Positions 55,189-64,000 of a stretch of DNA of 64,000 nt are shown here, one piece after another. The translations under genes were made by a program, and so were the position numbers. Position 1 is the stretch's first letter. Every line of letters begins with the position of its first letter. The notes under the pieces were generated by a model, which saw only the letters and a program-made list of their open reading frames with translations, had not been told where the DNA came from and did not search any database. The DNA comes from Butyrivibrio sp. (GTDB lineage Bacteria; Bacillota; Clostridia; Lachnospirales; Lachnospiraceae), in the NCBI GenBank assembly GCA_015056585.1, contig SVFZ01000082.1, forward strand, positions 1 to 64,000, read 5' to 3'.

Positions 55189-56466
55189 ATGAGCACTAAA
55201 GGAATTGGAACAAGATGTGTACAGGCAGGATATACTCCGGGAAACGGCGAGCCCCGTCAGGTCCCCATTATCCAGTCAACGACATTTAAATATGATACAA
55301 GCGAGGATATGGGTAAGCTCTTCGATCTCGAAGCCTCAGGATATTTTTATACCAGACTCCAGAATCCCACAAACGACTATGTTGCTGCCAAGATAGCTGC
55401 TCTTGAAGGCGGAAGCGCTGCAATGCTTACTTCCTCAGGTCAGGCTGCTAACTTTTTTGCTCTGTTCAATGTGTGTGAGTGCGGAAGTCACATCGTAGCT
55501 TCCTCATCCATCTACGGCGGAACATTTAATCTTATCGCTGTAACCATGGCAAAAATGGGAATTGAAGTAACTTTCGTTTCACCTGATGCAGACGACGCTG
55601 AACTTGATGCAGCATTTAAGGACAATACAAGGGCAATGTTTGGAGAAACAATTGCAAACCCTGCTCTCACTGTTTTGGATATCGAAAAATTCGCAAATGC
55701 AGCTCACAGACACGGTGTTCCTCTTATAGTTGACAACACTTTCCCTACGCCTGTAAACTGCAGACCTATTGAGTGGGGCGCTGACATTGTCACTCACTCA
55801 ACTACCAAATACATGGATGGCCACGGTGCCGGTGTGGGCGGATGTATCGTAGATTCCGGAAAGTTTGACTGGATGGCTCACGCAGATAAGTTCCCGGGTC
55901 TGTGCAAACCTGACGACTCATATCATGGCATTACCTATGCAGAGAAGTTTGGAAAAGAGGGTGCGTTTATCACTAAGTGTACCGCACAGCTCATGCGCGA
56001 CTTTGGAAGTATCCAGTCTCCTCAGAATGCATTCATCCTTAACCTGGGCCTTGAGTCACTTCATGTGCGCATGCCAAAGCATGTAGAAAACGGCCTTGCT
56101 GTTGCCAAATTCCTTGAACAGCAGCCTGAAGTTGTAAAGGTTAATTACCCCGGTCTTGAATCGGATAAGTACCATAAGCTTGCTGAAAAGTATCTTCCAA
56201 ACGGCGGATGCGGTGTTGTATCCTTCGAACTTAAGGGTGGGAGAGCTGCTGCCGAGAGCTTTATGAAGAAGCTCAAGCTGGCTGCTATAGAAACCCATGT
56301 TGCAGACGCCCGCACATGCTGCCTTAACCCTGCTACTTCTACTCACAGACAGCTCACCGACGAGCAGCTTGAAGCAGCCGGAATTCCTGCCGGACTTGTA
56401 AGAATGTCCTGCGGTCTTGAAGATAAAGAAGATCTTATCGCTGATATTGCACAGGCTCTCAAATAA
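55189..56466 (+). CDS. metY: O-acetylhomoserine sulfhydrylase-type PLP enzyme
   Basis: 425 residues. Cys/Met-metabolism PLP family: QVPIIQSTTFKYDTSEDMGKLFDLEASGYFYTRLQNPTNDYV near the N-terminus, GGSAAMLTSSGQAANFFALFN, the PLP lysine in THSTTKYMDGHGAGVGG near residue 205 and TCCLNPATSTHRQLTDEQL near the end. The length favours O-acetylhomoserine (MetY) over cystathionine enzymes; methionine gamma-lyase is an alternative. The intergenic 106 bases upstream hold no S-box or T-box that I can recognise. A terminator follows. Confidence 0.9.
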   Translation: MSTKGIGTRCVQAGYTPGNGEPRQVPIIQSTTFKYDTSEDMGKLFDLEASGYFYTRLQNPTNDYVAAKIAALEGGSAAMLTSSGQAANFFALFNVCECGSHIVASSSIYGGTFNLIAVTMAKMGIEVTFVSPDADDAELDAAFKDNTRAMFGETIANPALTVLDIEKFANAAHRHGVPLIVDNTFPTPVNCRPIEWGADIVTHSTTKYMDGHGAGVGGCIVDSGKFDWMAHADKFPGLCKPDDSYHGITYAEKFGKEGAFITKCTAQLMRDFGSIQSPQNAFILNLGLESLHVRMPKHVENGLAVAKFLEQQPEVVKVNYPGLESDKYHKLAEKYLPNGGCGVVSFELKGGRAAAESFMKKLKLAAIETHVADARTCCLNPATSTHRQLTDEQLEAAGIPAGLVRMSCGLEDKEDLIADIAQALK

Positions 56467-56512
56467 TCAACATGATTCTTATTATTCAATAATACATTTT
56501 TTTAGCCATGCA

Positions 56513-56552
56513 AAAAGGCTTCGCACAGATTTGTAATCCGGCGAAGCCTTTT
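56513..56552. terminator. Bidirectional terminator between metY and the lipoprotein gene
   Basis: AAAAGGCTTCGC/GCGAAGCCTTTT, 12 bp perfect stem, 16-base loop, T/A-rich on both flanks. Both convergent genes end within 50 bases. Confidence 0.9.
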
Positions 56553-56564
56553 ATATTACGTTTT

Positions 56565-57464
56565 TTAATCCAAAGTGCTGTAGAAGGAGTCTATGTTCTC
56601 AGTTGGAAGCGCGATCTTTTCCCAACCGTAATCCTGGAATCCGGTTATGGATAAATTATTTGCAGCTGCGTAATTGGATATAATCTGGGCTCTTACTTCC
56701 TCTCTTGCCTTATTATCTGACGAAGCCTTAATGAAAGCATCATACTTATCACCGAAGATCTCTTTGGCTGTTGAGTCATAATCTGATCCGTCTGCCACCT
56801 GATCAAAACCTGTTATCTCATAGCCGTTATCTCCCATCTTGTAGTGTATGCATCCCGGATGACTTCCGCCGGAAACAGTCATAAGTGTATCTCCGGATAA
56901 AGTATAATTGTAAACCTCAAAATTGCCGTAAAGGAGCATATCATCTTTATTGCTGTCATCTTCAGCCACAATGATAGGACATGGAATGCAAACATCTCCC
57001 GGCAGATACTGTTTGCCGAAATTATCGATGATATATTTGTATAATTCATAGTAGAACTGCTCAGGGCCCGGATATTCATAAGCGGGTAAAGAGCTTTTCT
57101 TTCCCTTTATCGCATTTTCTGCTGAAAAACCCTCCGAGCTGACCTCTGAAAACAGAGAATCTGATGATGTCTGTGTCTCTTCTTCCTTTTTCACGTCCTC
57201 TGCCTTAGCCTCCTGTGCATTCTCACTCTCATTTTGTTTATCTTCTGTCTTCTCTTCTACTACAGCTGTATCGGCTTCCGCATCGGAAGATGCGTCATCC
57301 TGCGCCTTTACATTTAAATCATCAGAACCGGCTTGTGCTGTGTCAGAACTATCTACAGCAGCAGCTTCATTTGGTTCTGCACTGCTTCCACAACCAACTG
57401 CCAACAAAGCCGCAGATAATGTCAGTGCAGCCACAATTCCAAACTGTCTTTTCCATTTCCTCAT
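56565..57464 (-). CDS. Lipoprotein of unknown function
   Basis: 299 residues. Lipobox LLAVGCGSS at about residues 20-28. Residues 30-120 are acidic and disordered (Asp, Ser, Glu, Ala rich). The folded part is residues 125-299 and holds YEYPGPEQFYYELYKYIIDNFGKQYLPGDVCIPCPIIVAEDD and a DDMLLYGNFEVYNYTLSGDTLMTVSGG strand region. I recognise no domain. A terminator of the upstream gene precedes it, so it may be transcribed alone. Confidence 0.78.
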   Translation of the reverse strand: MRKWKRQFGIVAALTLSAALLAVGCGSSAEPNEAAAVDSSDTAQAGSDDLNVKAQDDASSDAEADTAVVEEKTEDKQNESENAQEAKAEDVKKEEETQTSSDSLFSEVSSEGFSAENAIKGKKSSLPAYEYPGPEQFYYELYKYIIDNFGKQYLPGDVCIPCPIIVAEDDSNKDDMLLYGNFEVYNYTLSGDTLMTVSGGSHPGCIHYKMGDNGYEITGFDQVADGSDYDSTAKEIFGDKYDAFIKASSDNKAREEVRAQIISNYAAANNLSITGFQDYGWEKIALPTENIDSFYSTLD

Positions 57465-57565
57465 AATATTCCTCCTCGCAAAAAAATTCTGATCTTTGCC
57501 AATTACCTTTTCTTACATGTCTGTCCGTTCATTAGCGTATTTATGGTGTTTTTTCCATTATAATA

Positions 57566-57595
57566 CAAAATGCCCGCCGTAAACAGCGAGCATTT
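57566..57595 (-). terminator. Terminator after the SGNH esterase gene
   Basis: AAAATGCTCGC/GGCGGGCATTTT on the minus strand with one G-T pair, followed by GTATTATAAT. The T-rich end runs straight into a TATAAT box that could be the -10 of the lipoprotein gene. Confidence 0.7.
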
Positions 57596-57604
57596 TAGTA
57601 TCCT

Positions 57605-59344
57605 TTATTCTACTATACCAAATCCAAGAATAGTAAACTTCTTATCTTCCATTCCCTTCATCATTCGAATCTCAATCACATGTGACTTTGCTGCCTTTTC
57701 ATTAAACACAATTACAGCATTGCAATGTGTCCAGCCAACTTTCAAAGGATCTGCTTCCATTACCTTTTTACCGTCCACAAGTACTTCTGCAGTGCCATAT
57801 TCAGGCTTATCAGAATCCTTAAACAAAAGAAGAAGTTTGCTGCAGGAAAGCTGCATCGTAAAGGAGCCTTTTCCCTTAGAGTTCTCATCATGTGCCCAGT
57901 TAAACGGAAATTCCGGAACGGGGGTAATCTCTGAATCCATCTCAACCATCTGAAGCTGCTTATCTGTGCTGTCAAAAGAGCCTTCATCCAGCATAGTAAT
58001 CTTATATTTTTTCTTCAGCTTGTTATATTCATTCTTGTCCAAGAGCTCTACTTTCTCAAAATCATTGCCTATTACAGGCTTTGTCTTGGAGAGCTGCTTC
58101 TCCTCAAGCTCATGGTATCCGTGATTAGCATTCACTTCATCCATAAGATTTATCAGGCAATCTGACATGATCTTATGACCAAGATTACTTGGATGATAAA
58201 CGTCATAGAAAAACTGATTCTTGGAAATTACTCTTCCATCCTCCGGAAGAAGACTAAACTGCGGAGTTACAGCGTCCATTACACTGACCATCGGCAGATA
58301 ATACTGTACTCCAACAGGTCCAAGTCTGTCCTGCAAATTCCAGTCAAAGGAGAATACTGCAAACAGAAGAACTACTGCAGGTTTCCAGGGAAGACTGAAG
58401 GCTTTCCTCACAAGACTTTCATAGCATACGCCCTTTGTCTCATCACCCTCGTCATTTACTGCAAATTCTATGACAATAAGATCCGGCTGTTTGGTTCCTT
58501 CCCTTAATACATCTCTCTCAAACCTGACCATTCCGAGCTCGGAAGGAGTTCCGCCAACACCCGCTTTTATAAGTTCTACTTTTCCGCCCTTACAGTACTT
58601 CTCTTTAAAAGACTGAGCAAAAAGTCTCGGATAACATTTCTCATGGATTGGTATAGCTCCTGCTCCCTGAGTAATAGAGCCTCCGATAAATCCGACAGTT
58701 ACGTCCTCACCCTGCGCTGCCTTCTCAATGATCCTCTCAAGTCTCTGAGTGTTGCCAAGCTGCATAATGCTTCGCTTTATCATGTCCTTGTAGTTCTTGG
58801 AGCCAAAATCAACCATAGACTCTATTGGCTGCTCGGGTGCTGTAAAGCCATCATTTAAATAAAATCTTACATCGGCAAGTGCCTGTATTCCAGGCTTATC
58901 GAACTCAAATCTTATCTGGCCCGGCTCAAAATCTGTGTCCGTCCAATCAACATTCTTTAGCTCGATCACCCTCTCCATTCCGTCAATCTCAAATTCATCT
59001 GTTATTTCTGTAGAAGGATCTCCCGGATTCTTACCGTACATCTGAAAAACAAACTTTACTTTTTCATCAGGTATTCTTCCTGATACGCTGACCCCAATGC
59101 TGTGAACCATCTCCTTAAAGCCTTCTGTTGTCTTAAGAAGATCAAGCATATGTTGATCTGATATATTTCCAGAGAGTCTGGCCGCATTGATCAGTCTCCC
59201 ATCATTTTCGTATATAAACTGTATTCCTTTTCCATTCTGTGCCGGGGCCCCATAAATCTCTTTTCCCTGCATAATAAAGAAGAATGGCTTTTTCTTGGTT
59301 GGGTCCTTTGGTGCCTTAGGCCCATTTTTCTCTGCTACCCTCAT
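57605..59344 (-). CDS. Cytoplasmic SGNH/GDSL hydrolase, probable carbohydrate esterase
   Basis: 579 residues without a signal peptide. An N-terminal domain of about 190 residues rich in beta strands precedes the SGNH core: block I GFIGGSITQGAGAIP near residue 220, block II GGTPSELGMVRFERDV, block III VIEFAVNDEGDET and block V DVYHPSNLGHKIMSD near residue 395. A C-terminal beta-rich domain follows. It likely deacetylates imported oligosaccharides. It is the last gene after the binding-protein gene of the sugar ABC transporter. The substrate is unknown. Confidence 0.87.
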   Translation of the reverse strand: MRVAEKNGPKAPKDPTKKKPFFFIMQGKEIYGAPAQNGKGIQFIYENDGRLINAARLSGNISDQHMLDLLKTTEGFKEMVHSIGVSVSGRIPDEKVKFVFQMYGKNPGDPSTEITDEFEIDGMERVIELKNVDWTDTDFEPGQIRFEFDKPGIQALADVRFYLNDGFTAPEQPIESMVDFGSKNYKDMIKRSIMQLGNTQRLERIIEKAAQGEDVTVGFIGGSITQGAGAIPIHEKCYPRLFAQSFKEKYCKGGKVELIKAGVGGTPSELGMVRFERDVLREGTKQPDLIVIEFAVNDEGDETKGVCYESLVRKAFSLPWKPAVVLLFAVFSFDWNLQDRLGPVGVQYYLPMVSVMDAVTPQFSLLPEDGRVISKNQFFYDVYHPSNLGHKIMSDCLINLMDEVNANHGYHELEEKQLSKTKPVIGNDFEKVELLDKNEYNKLKKKYKITMLDEGSFDSTDKQLQMVEMDSEITPVPEFPFNWAHDENSKGKGSFTMQLSCSKLLLLFKDSDKPEYGTAEVLVDGKKVMEADPLKVGWTHCNAVIVFNEKAAKSHVIEIRMMKGMEDKKFTILGFGIVE

Positions 59345-59435
59345 TTCAACACCTTTTCACTACCATATAATTTCATGGTTCTATAAAATCTACCTAAATT
59401 AAAACTTGTTTATATAAACAAAAGTCAATAAAAAT

Positions 59436-59464
59436 GGCGGTGCCATTATTAAAACGACACCGCC
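59436..59464 (-). terminator. Terminator after the sugar-binding lipoprotein gene
   Basis: GGCGGTGTC/GGCACCGCC on the minus strand with one mismatch, followed by ATTTTTATTG. It may partly end the ABC transcript before the esterase gene. Confidence 0.75.
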
Positions 59465-59479
59465 CAATAAGTCTGTCAA

Positions 59480-60985
59480 TTATTTGTTTGCATCGTCAAC
59501 ATATGCTTTCCATGTATCACGGATTGCTTCAACCTGCTCAGATACTACACAGCCAGGTGCAATGTTCCATACAAAATCCTGACCAAGGTTAAGGTTAGGT
59601 ACCATTCCGTGGTAAGCAACTGTTCCCTTTTCTGTCATCATCTGGATTGTCTCATCAACTGCTCTCTCGTCGAACTTACCGTTTCTAGCTGTTGAAAGGT
59701 ATCCATTGTAATCAACATACTCAGCTGCCGGAGGATTTGTGTAGAGGTTCCAAGCAAATGCGATCTTCCAAGCCTTGTCAGCATCGTAGCAAGCTGGTAT
59801 AGCTGCTGGGTTGTTTGACCAAACGTTGATGTAGTCGTTCATCTTAGGTCCCTTAGGGAACATAACGAATCCAACTTCATCCTGCATGTCATCAAGGAAG
59901 TTACCAGGTGTTCCTGCGTACTCATCTTCTACAAGGAATGCAGCCTGTCCGTTAAGGAACTGCTCTTTGTAGTAATCCCACTCAGCACCCTCTGGGTTAG
60001 CAACTTCTGCATCATATTTGTTGAACATGTCAACTGTCCACTCAAGAGCCTCAAGTGTCTCAGGTGACTCAAGGTTGTATACGAATTTTCCGCTTGCATC
60101 CTTGTCGATGTAAGAACCGCCGTTTGAGAAGACAGCCTGTGTTGTCATAACACCTTCGTTAAGTGTAAGACCATAGATATCGATTGTACCATCGTTATCC
60201 TTATCCTGCTGAACCTTGCTCATAAGCTCGTCGAACTTATCCCATGTCCATGTTCCATCTGCCTGCATATCATAGAGTGACTCAGGATCGATACCAGCAT
60301 CTGAAAGAATTCTCTTGTTGAAGTATACACCTGTACGAGCCTCTGAGAAGCCAGCGAACATAGCGTAGATTGAATCTCCCTTTGAATACTGCTTGTGAAG
60401 AAGGTTTCTCTGGAACTTAACATCATTGAAGTCAAGGCAATCAAGTGTAGCAAGGTCATACATAAGGCCGTTAGCCATAGCAGATGTGATAGCTGGATCA
60501 TCACGAAGGATGAATACATAGTTCTCATCGCCACCTGTTGTAGCATAGTCTACGAAATCTGTAGGTGTTGAACCCCAGTCTGAAATAGCCTGCTCTTTGA
60601 TTGTGAAGTTGTATGTCTCCTGGATCCAATCTCTGTAATCCTTAAGAGCTTCCTCGTACTCGTTCTGTGGCTCTGTTGGATCACCTGACCACCAGTTACG
60701 GATGATGATATCCATTCCACCGAGGTCGATTGGGTTGCCATCTGCGTCTGTGATTACCTGATATGGATCATACTCGTCAGATGCTTCTTCTTCAGCAGGA
60801 GCTGATTCCTCTGTTGTAGCTTCTGCTGTTTCTGTAGTAGCTTCAGCTGTTTCTGTTGTTGTCTCAGCTGGCTGCTGTGTGTCTGTTGATGCTGGAGCTT
60901 CAGAAGCGCCGCATCCTGCCATGCTTGTGAGCATAGCTGCTGCTGCAATAGCAGCTGTCGCTTTTGTTGTTAGAGACTTTCTCAT
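59480..60985 (-). CDS. Sugar ABC transporter binding lipoprotein
   Basis: 501 residues. Lipobox MLTSMAGCGASE near residue 25, then a Thr/Glu/Ala-rich linker of about 45 residues, then a family 1 solute-binding fold. Notable segments: KEQFLNGQAAFLVEDEYAG and EVGFVMFPKGPKMNDYINVWSNNPAAIPA. It should catch oligosaccharides for the two permeases encoded upstream. RBS AGGAGG lies eight bases before the ATG. The ATPase gene is not in the window. Two hairpins lie between it and the permease gene. Confidence 0.92.
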   Translation of the reverse strand: MRKSLTTKATAAIAAAAMLTSMAGCGASEAPASTDTQQPAETTTETAEATTETAEATTEESAPAEEEASDEYDPYQVITDADGNPIDLGGMDIIIRNWWSGDPTEPQNEYEEALKDYRDWIQETYNFTIKEQAISDWGSTPTDFVDYATTGGDENYVFILRDDPAITSAMANGLMYDLATLDCLDFNDVKFQRNLLHKQYSKGDSIYAMFAGFSEARTGVYFNKRILSDAGIDPESLYDMQADGTWTWDKFDELMSKVQQDKDNDGTIDIYGLTLNEGVMTTQAVFSNGGSYIDKDASGKFVYNLESPETLEALEWTVDMFNKYDAEVANPEGAEWDYYKEQFLNGQAAFLVEDEYAGTPGNFLDDMQDEVGFVMFPKGPKMNDYINVWSNNPAAIPACYDADKAWKIAFAWNLYTNPPAAEYVDYNGYLSTARNGKFDERAVDETIQMMTEKGTVAYHGMVPNLNLGQDFVWNIAPGCVVSEQVEAIRDTWKAYVDDANK

Positions 60986-61008
60986 ACTCTAAATCCTCCT
61001 TTTGGATG

Positions 61009-61054
61009 TATCCCCCCTAAGGGATATTTAAAAACATATATATTTATTATATGT
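61009..61054 (-). other. Two hairpins between permease and binding-protein genes
   Basis: Minus strand: ACATATA/TATATGT followed by TTTTT (61034-61054), then TATCCC/GGGATA (61009-61026) just upstream of the AGGAGG site. They could serve as an attenuator or as a processing and stabiliser point that raises binding-protein mRNA above permease mRNA. Confidence 0.55.
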
Positions 61055-61110
61055 CTTTTTACACTATTTCGATAACCAATTGTTGCTTTGAATAGTCAAA
61101 TATTGCTATT

Positions 61111-62121
61111 TTACATCTTTATTCCTGTTGATGAGATACTTTCTACGAAAGATCTCTGAGCAAACAGATAAAGTACTATCAGAGGAACAATGATCATCAA
61201 TGTTCCTGTTGCAAGAATACAGTTTGAATAAGCAACTGAAATTGTTGTTTTAACTCCGTTTATTCTCTGAATGTATGCACCAAGGCTGTCGACAATTCTT
61301 GAAAGTGCGGTACTTACAAGCTTTGTGTTGCCAAGGAACATTCTGGAATAGAATCCGTCTGTCCACTGCCATACAAATGAGAAAAGGAAGCAAGATGTGA
61401 TAATAGGTGTTGCCTGTGGAAGCATGATTCTGATAAATGTCTTAAGTGTTCCACATCCGTCAACGTATGCAGCTTCTTCAAGGTCGCCGGGGATGTTACG
61501 GAAATACTGACGGATCATGTAGATATATAGTCCGTTCTTAAGTCCCATGCACCCTGCACTCATCAGGTAATAAGGGAGCTTACTACCACGGAGATTTATA
61601 GAATTTCCGGTTATGAGTTTGAAGATTCCCAACACATCAAAATATCTGAAGTGAAGGTGAAGTGAGCTGGCAATTGTCTGTGGCGGAATAAGGATTACAA
61701 GGATAACCATTGCAAACCAGAACTTCTTAAGTGGGAACTCAAATCTTGCGAATCCATATCCTACAAGAGTACATACTGCAATCTGCAGAGCTGCAATTGT
61801 AAGTGAAACAATGATTGAGTTAAACACCGCCTGCTTGTAGCTCATAAGCTCAGCTGCAAGTCTGTAGTTTCCTGTAGTAAAATGCTCAGGAATTGATACA
61901 ACGATCGGATTATACAAATCCTTTTCTGTCATAAAGCTGACAGAAATCTTATTGAAGATTGGCTGAAGTATCAAAAAGCACATTCCGAAAAGGAGAATGA
62001 ATCTTACGATACTAACTGCCTTTTCCATTATTACTTTCTGCAGGAGATAGCCGCCGGAGAGTTTGTTTCTTTCCCAAAACGTAAGCTTTTTGTATCCTGC
62101 ACTATTCTCCATATTAGTCAT
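61111..62121 (-). CDS. Sugar ABC transporter permease (MalG/LacG type)
   Basis: 336 residues with six predicted spans. The EAA loop is EEAAYVDGCGTLKTFIRIMLPQATPII near residue 235, typical of MalG-type carbohydrate permeases. The N-terminal 35 residues (KKLTFWERNKLSGGYLLQK) are polar. Eight-base overlap with the upstream permease gene (ATGACTAA). Together they form the membrane channel. Confidence 0.92.
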   Translation of the reverse strand: MTNMENSAGYKKLTFWERNKLSGGYLLQKVIMEKAVSIVRFILLFGMCFLILQPIFNKISVSFMTEKDLYNPIVVSIPEHFTTGNYRLAAELMSYKQAVFNSIIVSLTIAALQIAVCTLVGYGFARFEFPLKKFWFAMVILVILIPPQTIASSLHLHFRYFDVLGIFKLITGNSINLRGSKLPYYLMSAGCMGLKNGLYIYMIRQYFRNIPGDLEEAAYVDGCGTLKTFIRIMLPQATPIITSCFLFSFVWQWTDGFYSRMFLGNTKLVSTALSRIVDSLGAYIQRINGVKTTISVAYSNCILATGTLMIIVPLIVLYLFAQRSFVESISSTGIKM

Positions 62122-63022
62122 AGTAATAAACCCTCTTTGAAATGAAAAATGATGTTACACCTACAAAAGCAAGTACCAGTAAGAAGTAAATCCAGGACAT
62201 TGCTGATGCATTACCGTACTGCTGCTGATCGATCATAACCTTCTGGATCTTCTCGATAACTGAGTTATCTGATCTCATACAGAAATCGACTACTGTGTAG
62301 ATCCAGTTTACAAGGAACAGTGAGCTGATCATTGGGAATGTGATCTTCCAAAGACTCTCCCACTTTGTACAACCTTCGATGTCAGCTGCTTCATACATAC
62401 TTGATGAAATAGTCTGAAGACCTGACAGGAAGATGATGATCTGAATACCTGAAGCAAGTGCTACATCATAGATATTATCAATTACTTCGAAGACCTTCTC
62501 ATACGCTCTTACACCGACACCGGCAGTTCTGAGGATTTCCTCCAGGGCAGCTGTTACGCTGATTCCTGATGTTGACTGCTCGATTGTCTGAGCCAGTGTA
62601 TCCATAAGCTGGTTGTTAGACTCAAGTCCAACGATAACACCTGATGAAAGGATAACCGGAAGGAAGAAGATTGCTCTTACCAGCGCTCTTCCCTTGAACT
62701 TCTGATTAAGTATCAGCGCCACGAAGAAACTGAATACTATGATAGCAAGTGAATATACCATCATTCTGGTCATTTCCTCCCAGAGTAGTCTGTTATATTC
62801 AGGATCTACTCTGAAAGCAAAAATGTAGTTTGTAATTCCATTAAGAGTCTTTGTAACGTTTCCTGCCGCAAGATTTACCTCACAGAAGCTCATGTAACAG
62901 GACTCAAAAAGTGGCTTGACCATAAAGACCAAAAAACCGATTATGAACGGAGATATGAAAAGATATCCCGATATTGCCTTACGCTTTTGCAGCCCGGCTA
63001 ATTTATTTTTCTGCTTACTCAT
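62114..63022 (-). CDS. Sugar ABC transporter permease (MalF/LacF type)
   Basis: 302 residues, six spans. The N-terminus KAISGYLFISPFIIGFLVFMVKPLFESCYMSFCEVN is typical of MalF-like permeases, and the EAA loop is MYEAADIEGCTKWESLWKITFPMISSLF near residue 210. A non-homologous insert of about 60 residues (MDTLAQTIEQSTSGISVTAALEEILRT) lies in an external loop. It overlaps the next permease by 8 bases and follows the DUF5696 gene by 14. Confidence 0.92.
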   Translation of the reverse strand: MSKQKNKLAGLQKRKAISGYLFISPFIIGFLVFMVKPLFESCYMSFCEVNLAAGNVTKTLNGITNYIFAFRVDPEYNRLLWEEMTRMMVYSLAIIVFSFFVALILNQKFKGRALVRAIFFLPVILSSGVIVGLESNNQLMDTLAQTIEQSTSGISVTAALEEILRTAGVGVRAYEKVFEVIDNIYDVALASGIQIIIFLSGLQTISSSMYEAADIEGCTKWESLWKITFPMISSLFLVNWIYTVVDFCMRSDNSVIEKIQKVMIDQQQYGNASAMSWIYFLLVLAFVGVTSFFISKRVYYYD

Positions 63023-63036
63023 GATTACTGCCTCTC

Positions 63037-64000
63037 TTATCTTGTTACAACATAGTCTCTTGCTGGAACCTTAACGCCCTCAGCGTTGTAGTCGCTGTAT
63101 CCGTAGTTTACGTAAACCTTTGTTCCGTCTGCATATTCTGTGCAGGATACATCTGCTGTAAGGTTCTTGTGTCCAACCATTTCCTGGTTGAAAGTATGTC
63201 CAAGTTCGTTGTTGTATCTTGTGTATATTTCTGCGATGTTGTCTTTTACAGCATCGAAATATGCACCGTAGTACTGAGTATAAAGAGTCTTCTGAGTTGC
63301 AAAAGAACTCTCTTTCATCAGCTCGAAGCAAAGACCTGCTCCGTATTCTGCTGAATAAAGGACTTCGTTTTCCATATTTCCACAGGTATTGATTGCTTTT
63401 CCTGTGTAGTCAACTCTTCCATGTACAGCAAGCTGATAGAATGGGATACACTCATCAATGATAGTGTATTCTGATCCTCGAAGATCCATATTTGTAACCA
63501 TCTGACAGAATGGAACTGCATAATCGTTACCCATATTTATCATAAGAGGTGTTCCGTTGTTGTTATATCCTTCAAGCTGTTCAACCTGTGCATTGAGAAC
63601 CGCTTCTCTTGAGTAGTTTTTCTTTCTGTAGAAATCTGATGAAAGATCCATACCCAAATCCTGGAAAGATGCGCCTGCATTGTACTTCTGTGAGGCCTTT
63701 ACAAGATTGTCCGAATATTTCTTGGCTAAATCAGTATGAAGTAAGAAATAGTTGTTATCGGAATTCTCTCTCTGTCCATATGTTACATTACTGTAGTTGT
63801 AAAGCTCAGCTCTTTCCTTACTGATGAACTTAGCTGCATCTCTGTAAGAGAAGAATCCATCCAGAAGATTGCTGTCGTATGCATACTGTGTTACGCCATC
63901 CAGGTAAACCTTGTTACCGCCTTGCTCTGCGTTGTTTATAAGATTCTGAAGATCTTTCTTGCTTCCAAGAGCTGAAATAGTCTTGGTTTTTGAAAGTACC
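63037..64000 (-). CDS. DUF5696 protein, C-terminal part
   Basis: The track lists 206 residues from 63657, but its first M is a TTG codon and the frame stays open to the window edge, adding about 114 residues (for example ELYNYSNVTYGQRENSDNNY and LHTDLAKKYSDNLVKASQKY). Known segments PLMINMGNDYAVPFCQMVTNMDLRGSEYTIID and IPFYQLAVHGRVDYTGKAINTC resemble DUF5696 proteins, which accompany carbohydrate ABC transporters and look like catalytic TIM-barrel domains. The start and any signal peptide lie outside the window. It ends 14 bases before the first permease. Confidence 0.75.
   Translation of the reverse strand, partial: VLSKTKTISALGSKKDLQNLINNAEQGGNKVYLDGVTQYAYDSNLLDGFFSYRDAAKFISKERAELYNYSNVTYGQRENSDNNYFLLHTDLAKKYSDNLVKASQKYNAGASFQDLGMDLSSDFYRKKNYSREAVLNAQVEQLEGYNNNGTPLMINMGNDYAVPFCQMVTNMDLRGSEYTIIDECIPFYQLAVHGRVDYTGKAINTCGNMENEVLYSAEYGAGLCFELMKESSFATQKTLYTQYYGAYFDAVKDNIAEIYTRYNNELGHTFNQEMVGHKNLTADVSCTEYADGTKVYVNYGYSDYNAEGVKVPARDYVVTR

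Noticed and set aside
63655-63657. Start codon of the 206-residue ORF
   Set aside because: It is an internal TTG; the frame is open to the end of the window.

Overview
The window looks like chromosomal core DNA of a motile, Gram-positive anaerobe of the Lachnospiraceae, most likely Butyrivibrio-like. The assignment is inferred from gene content and order: mbl-flgF-flgG, ireB-ruvX-DUF1292, hrcA-grpE-dnaK-dnaJ-prmA-rsmE, type III glutamine synthetase, a DUF6465 protein, and large secreted subtilases beside sugar ABC transporters. No rRNA, CRISPR array, insertion sequence or phage gene was found. Almost everything lies on the minus strand, apart from a small motility gene (16.6 kb), an HPr-like gene (28.7 kb) and a four-gene block at 52.9-56.5 kb.

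Layout. 0-3.5 kb: the N-terminus of a RecD2-type helicase, then a flagellar rod group (rod-binding protein, FlgG, FlgF) behind an Mbl/MreB actin. 3.7-8.6 kb: uvrB-uvrA with a LexA-type box and a promoter embedded in an upstream terminator hairpin. 8.8-16.3 kb: envelope-control cluster: a PucR/CdaR-type regulator, ftsE-ftsX, an M23 peptidase with coiled coil, a CtpA-type S41 protease, then a PP2C phosphatase, a membrane Ser/Thr kinase without PASTA domains, and a tiny membrane protein. 16.5-19.3 kb: a sigma-28-type promoter driving a YjfB-family motility protein, a CPBP membrane protease, a CvfB-like S1 protein and an acyl-ACP thioesterase. 19.4-28.5 kb: tRNA-Gln(CUG), glnN, then a set matching the Bacillus yrz/yrr neighbourhood (TrhP, TrmR, a truncated MltG-like protein, RNase J, DUF1292, RuvX, IreB) and MtaB; three members modify tRNA. 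28.6-38.7 kb: a Crh-like HPr, thiI with a cysteine desulfurase, and the CIRCE-controlled heat-shock operon running into prmA and rsmE.

38.8-45 kb holds the most unusual pair: a 1533-residue secreted subtilase carrying two dockerin-like calcium repeats, whose 3' end overlaps a small secreted protein with a cohesin-like domain and a fibronectin-III-like domain. This could be a miniature proteolytic cohesin-dockerin system. It is followed by a Lys/Ala-rich DUF6465 protein and uppP. 46-52.7 kb: an aminotransferase, a MATE exporter and sbcD-sbcC. 52.9-56.5 kb (plus strand): a DUF4430 protein coupled to an ECF transporter S component, a class C beta-lactamase-like hydrolase, and an O-acetylhomoserine sulfhydrylase-type enzyme. 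56.6-64 kb: a lipoprotein of unknown role and a glycan-uptake operon (DUF5696 protein, two permeases, binding lipoprotein, cytoplasmic SGNH esterase) that runs off the right edge.

Two kinds of non-coding structure recur. One is a set of intercistronic dyads opening with GTGATATA and closing with TATATCAC, directly after stop codons. The other is terminators that overlap the next promoter. All functions are read from sequence by eye; no database search was run.
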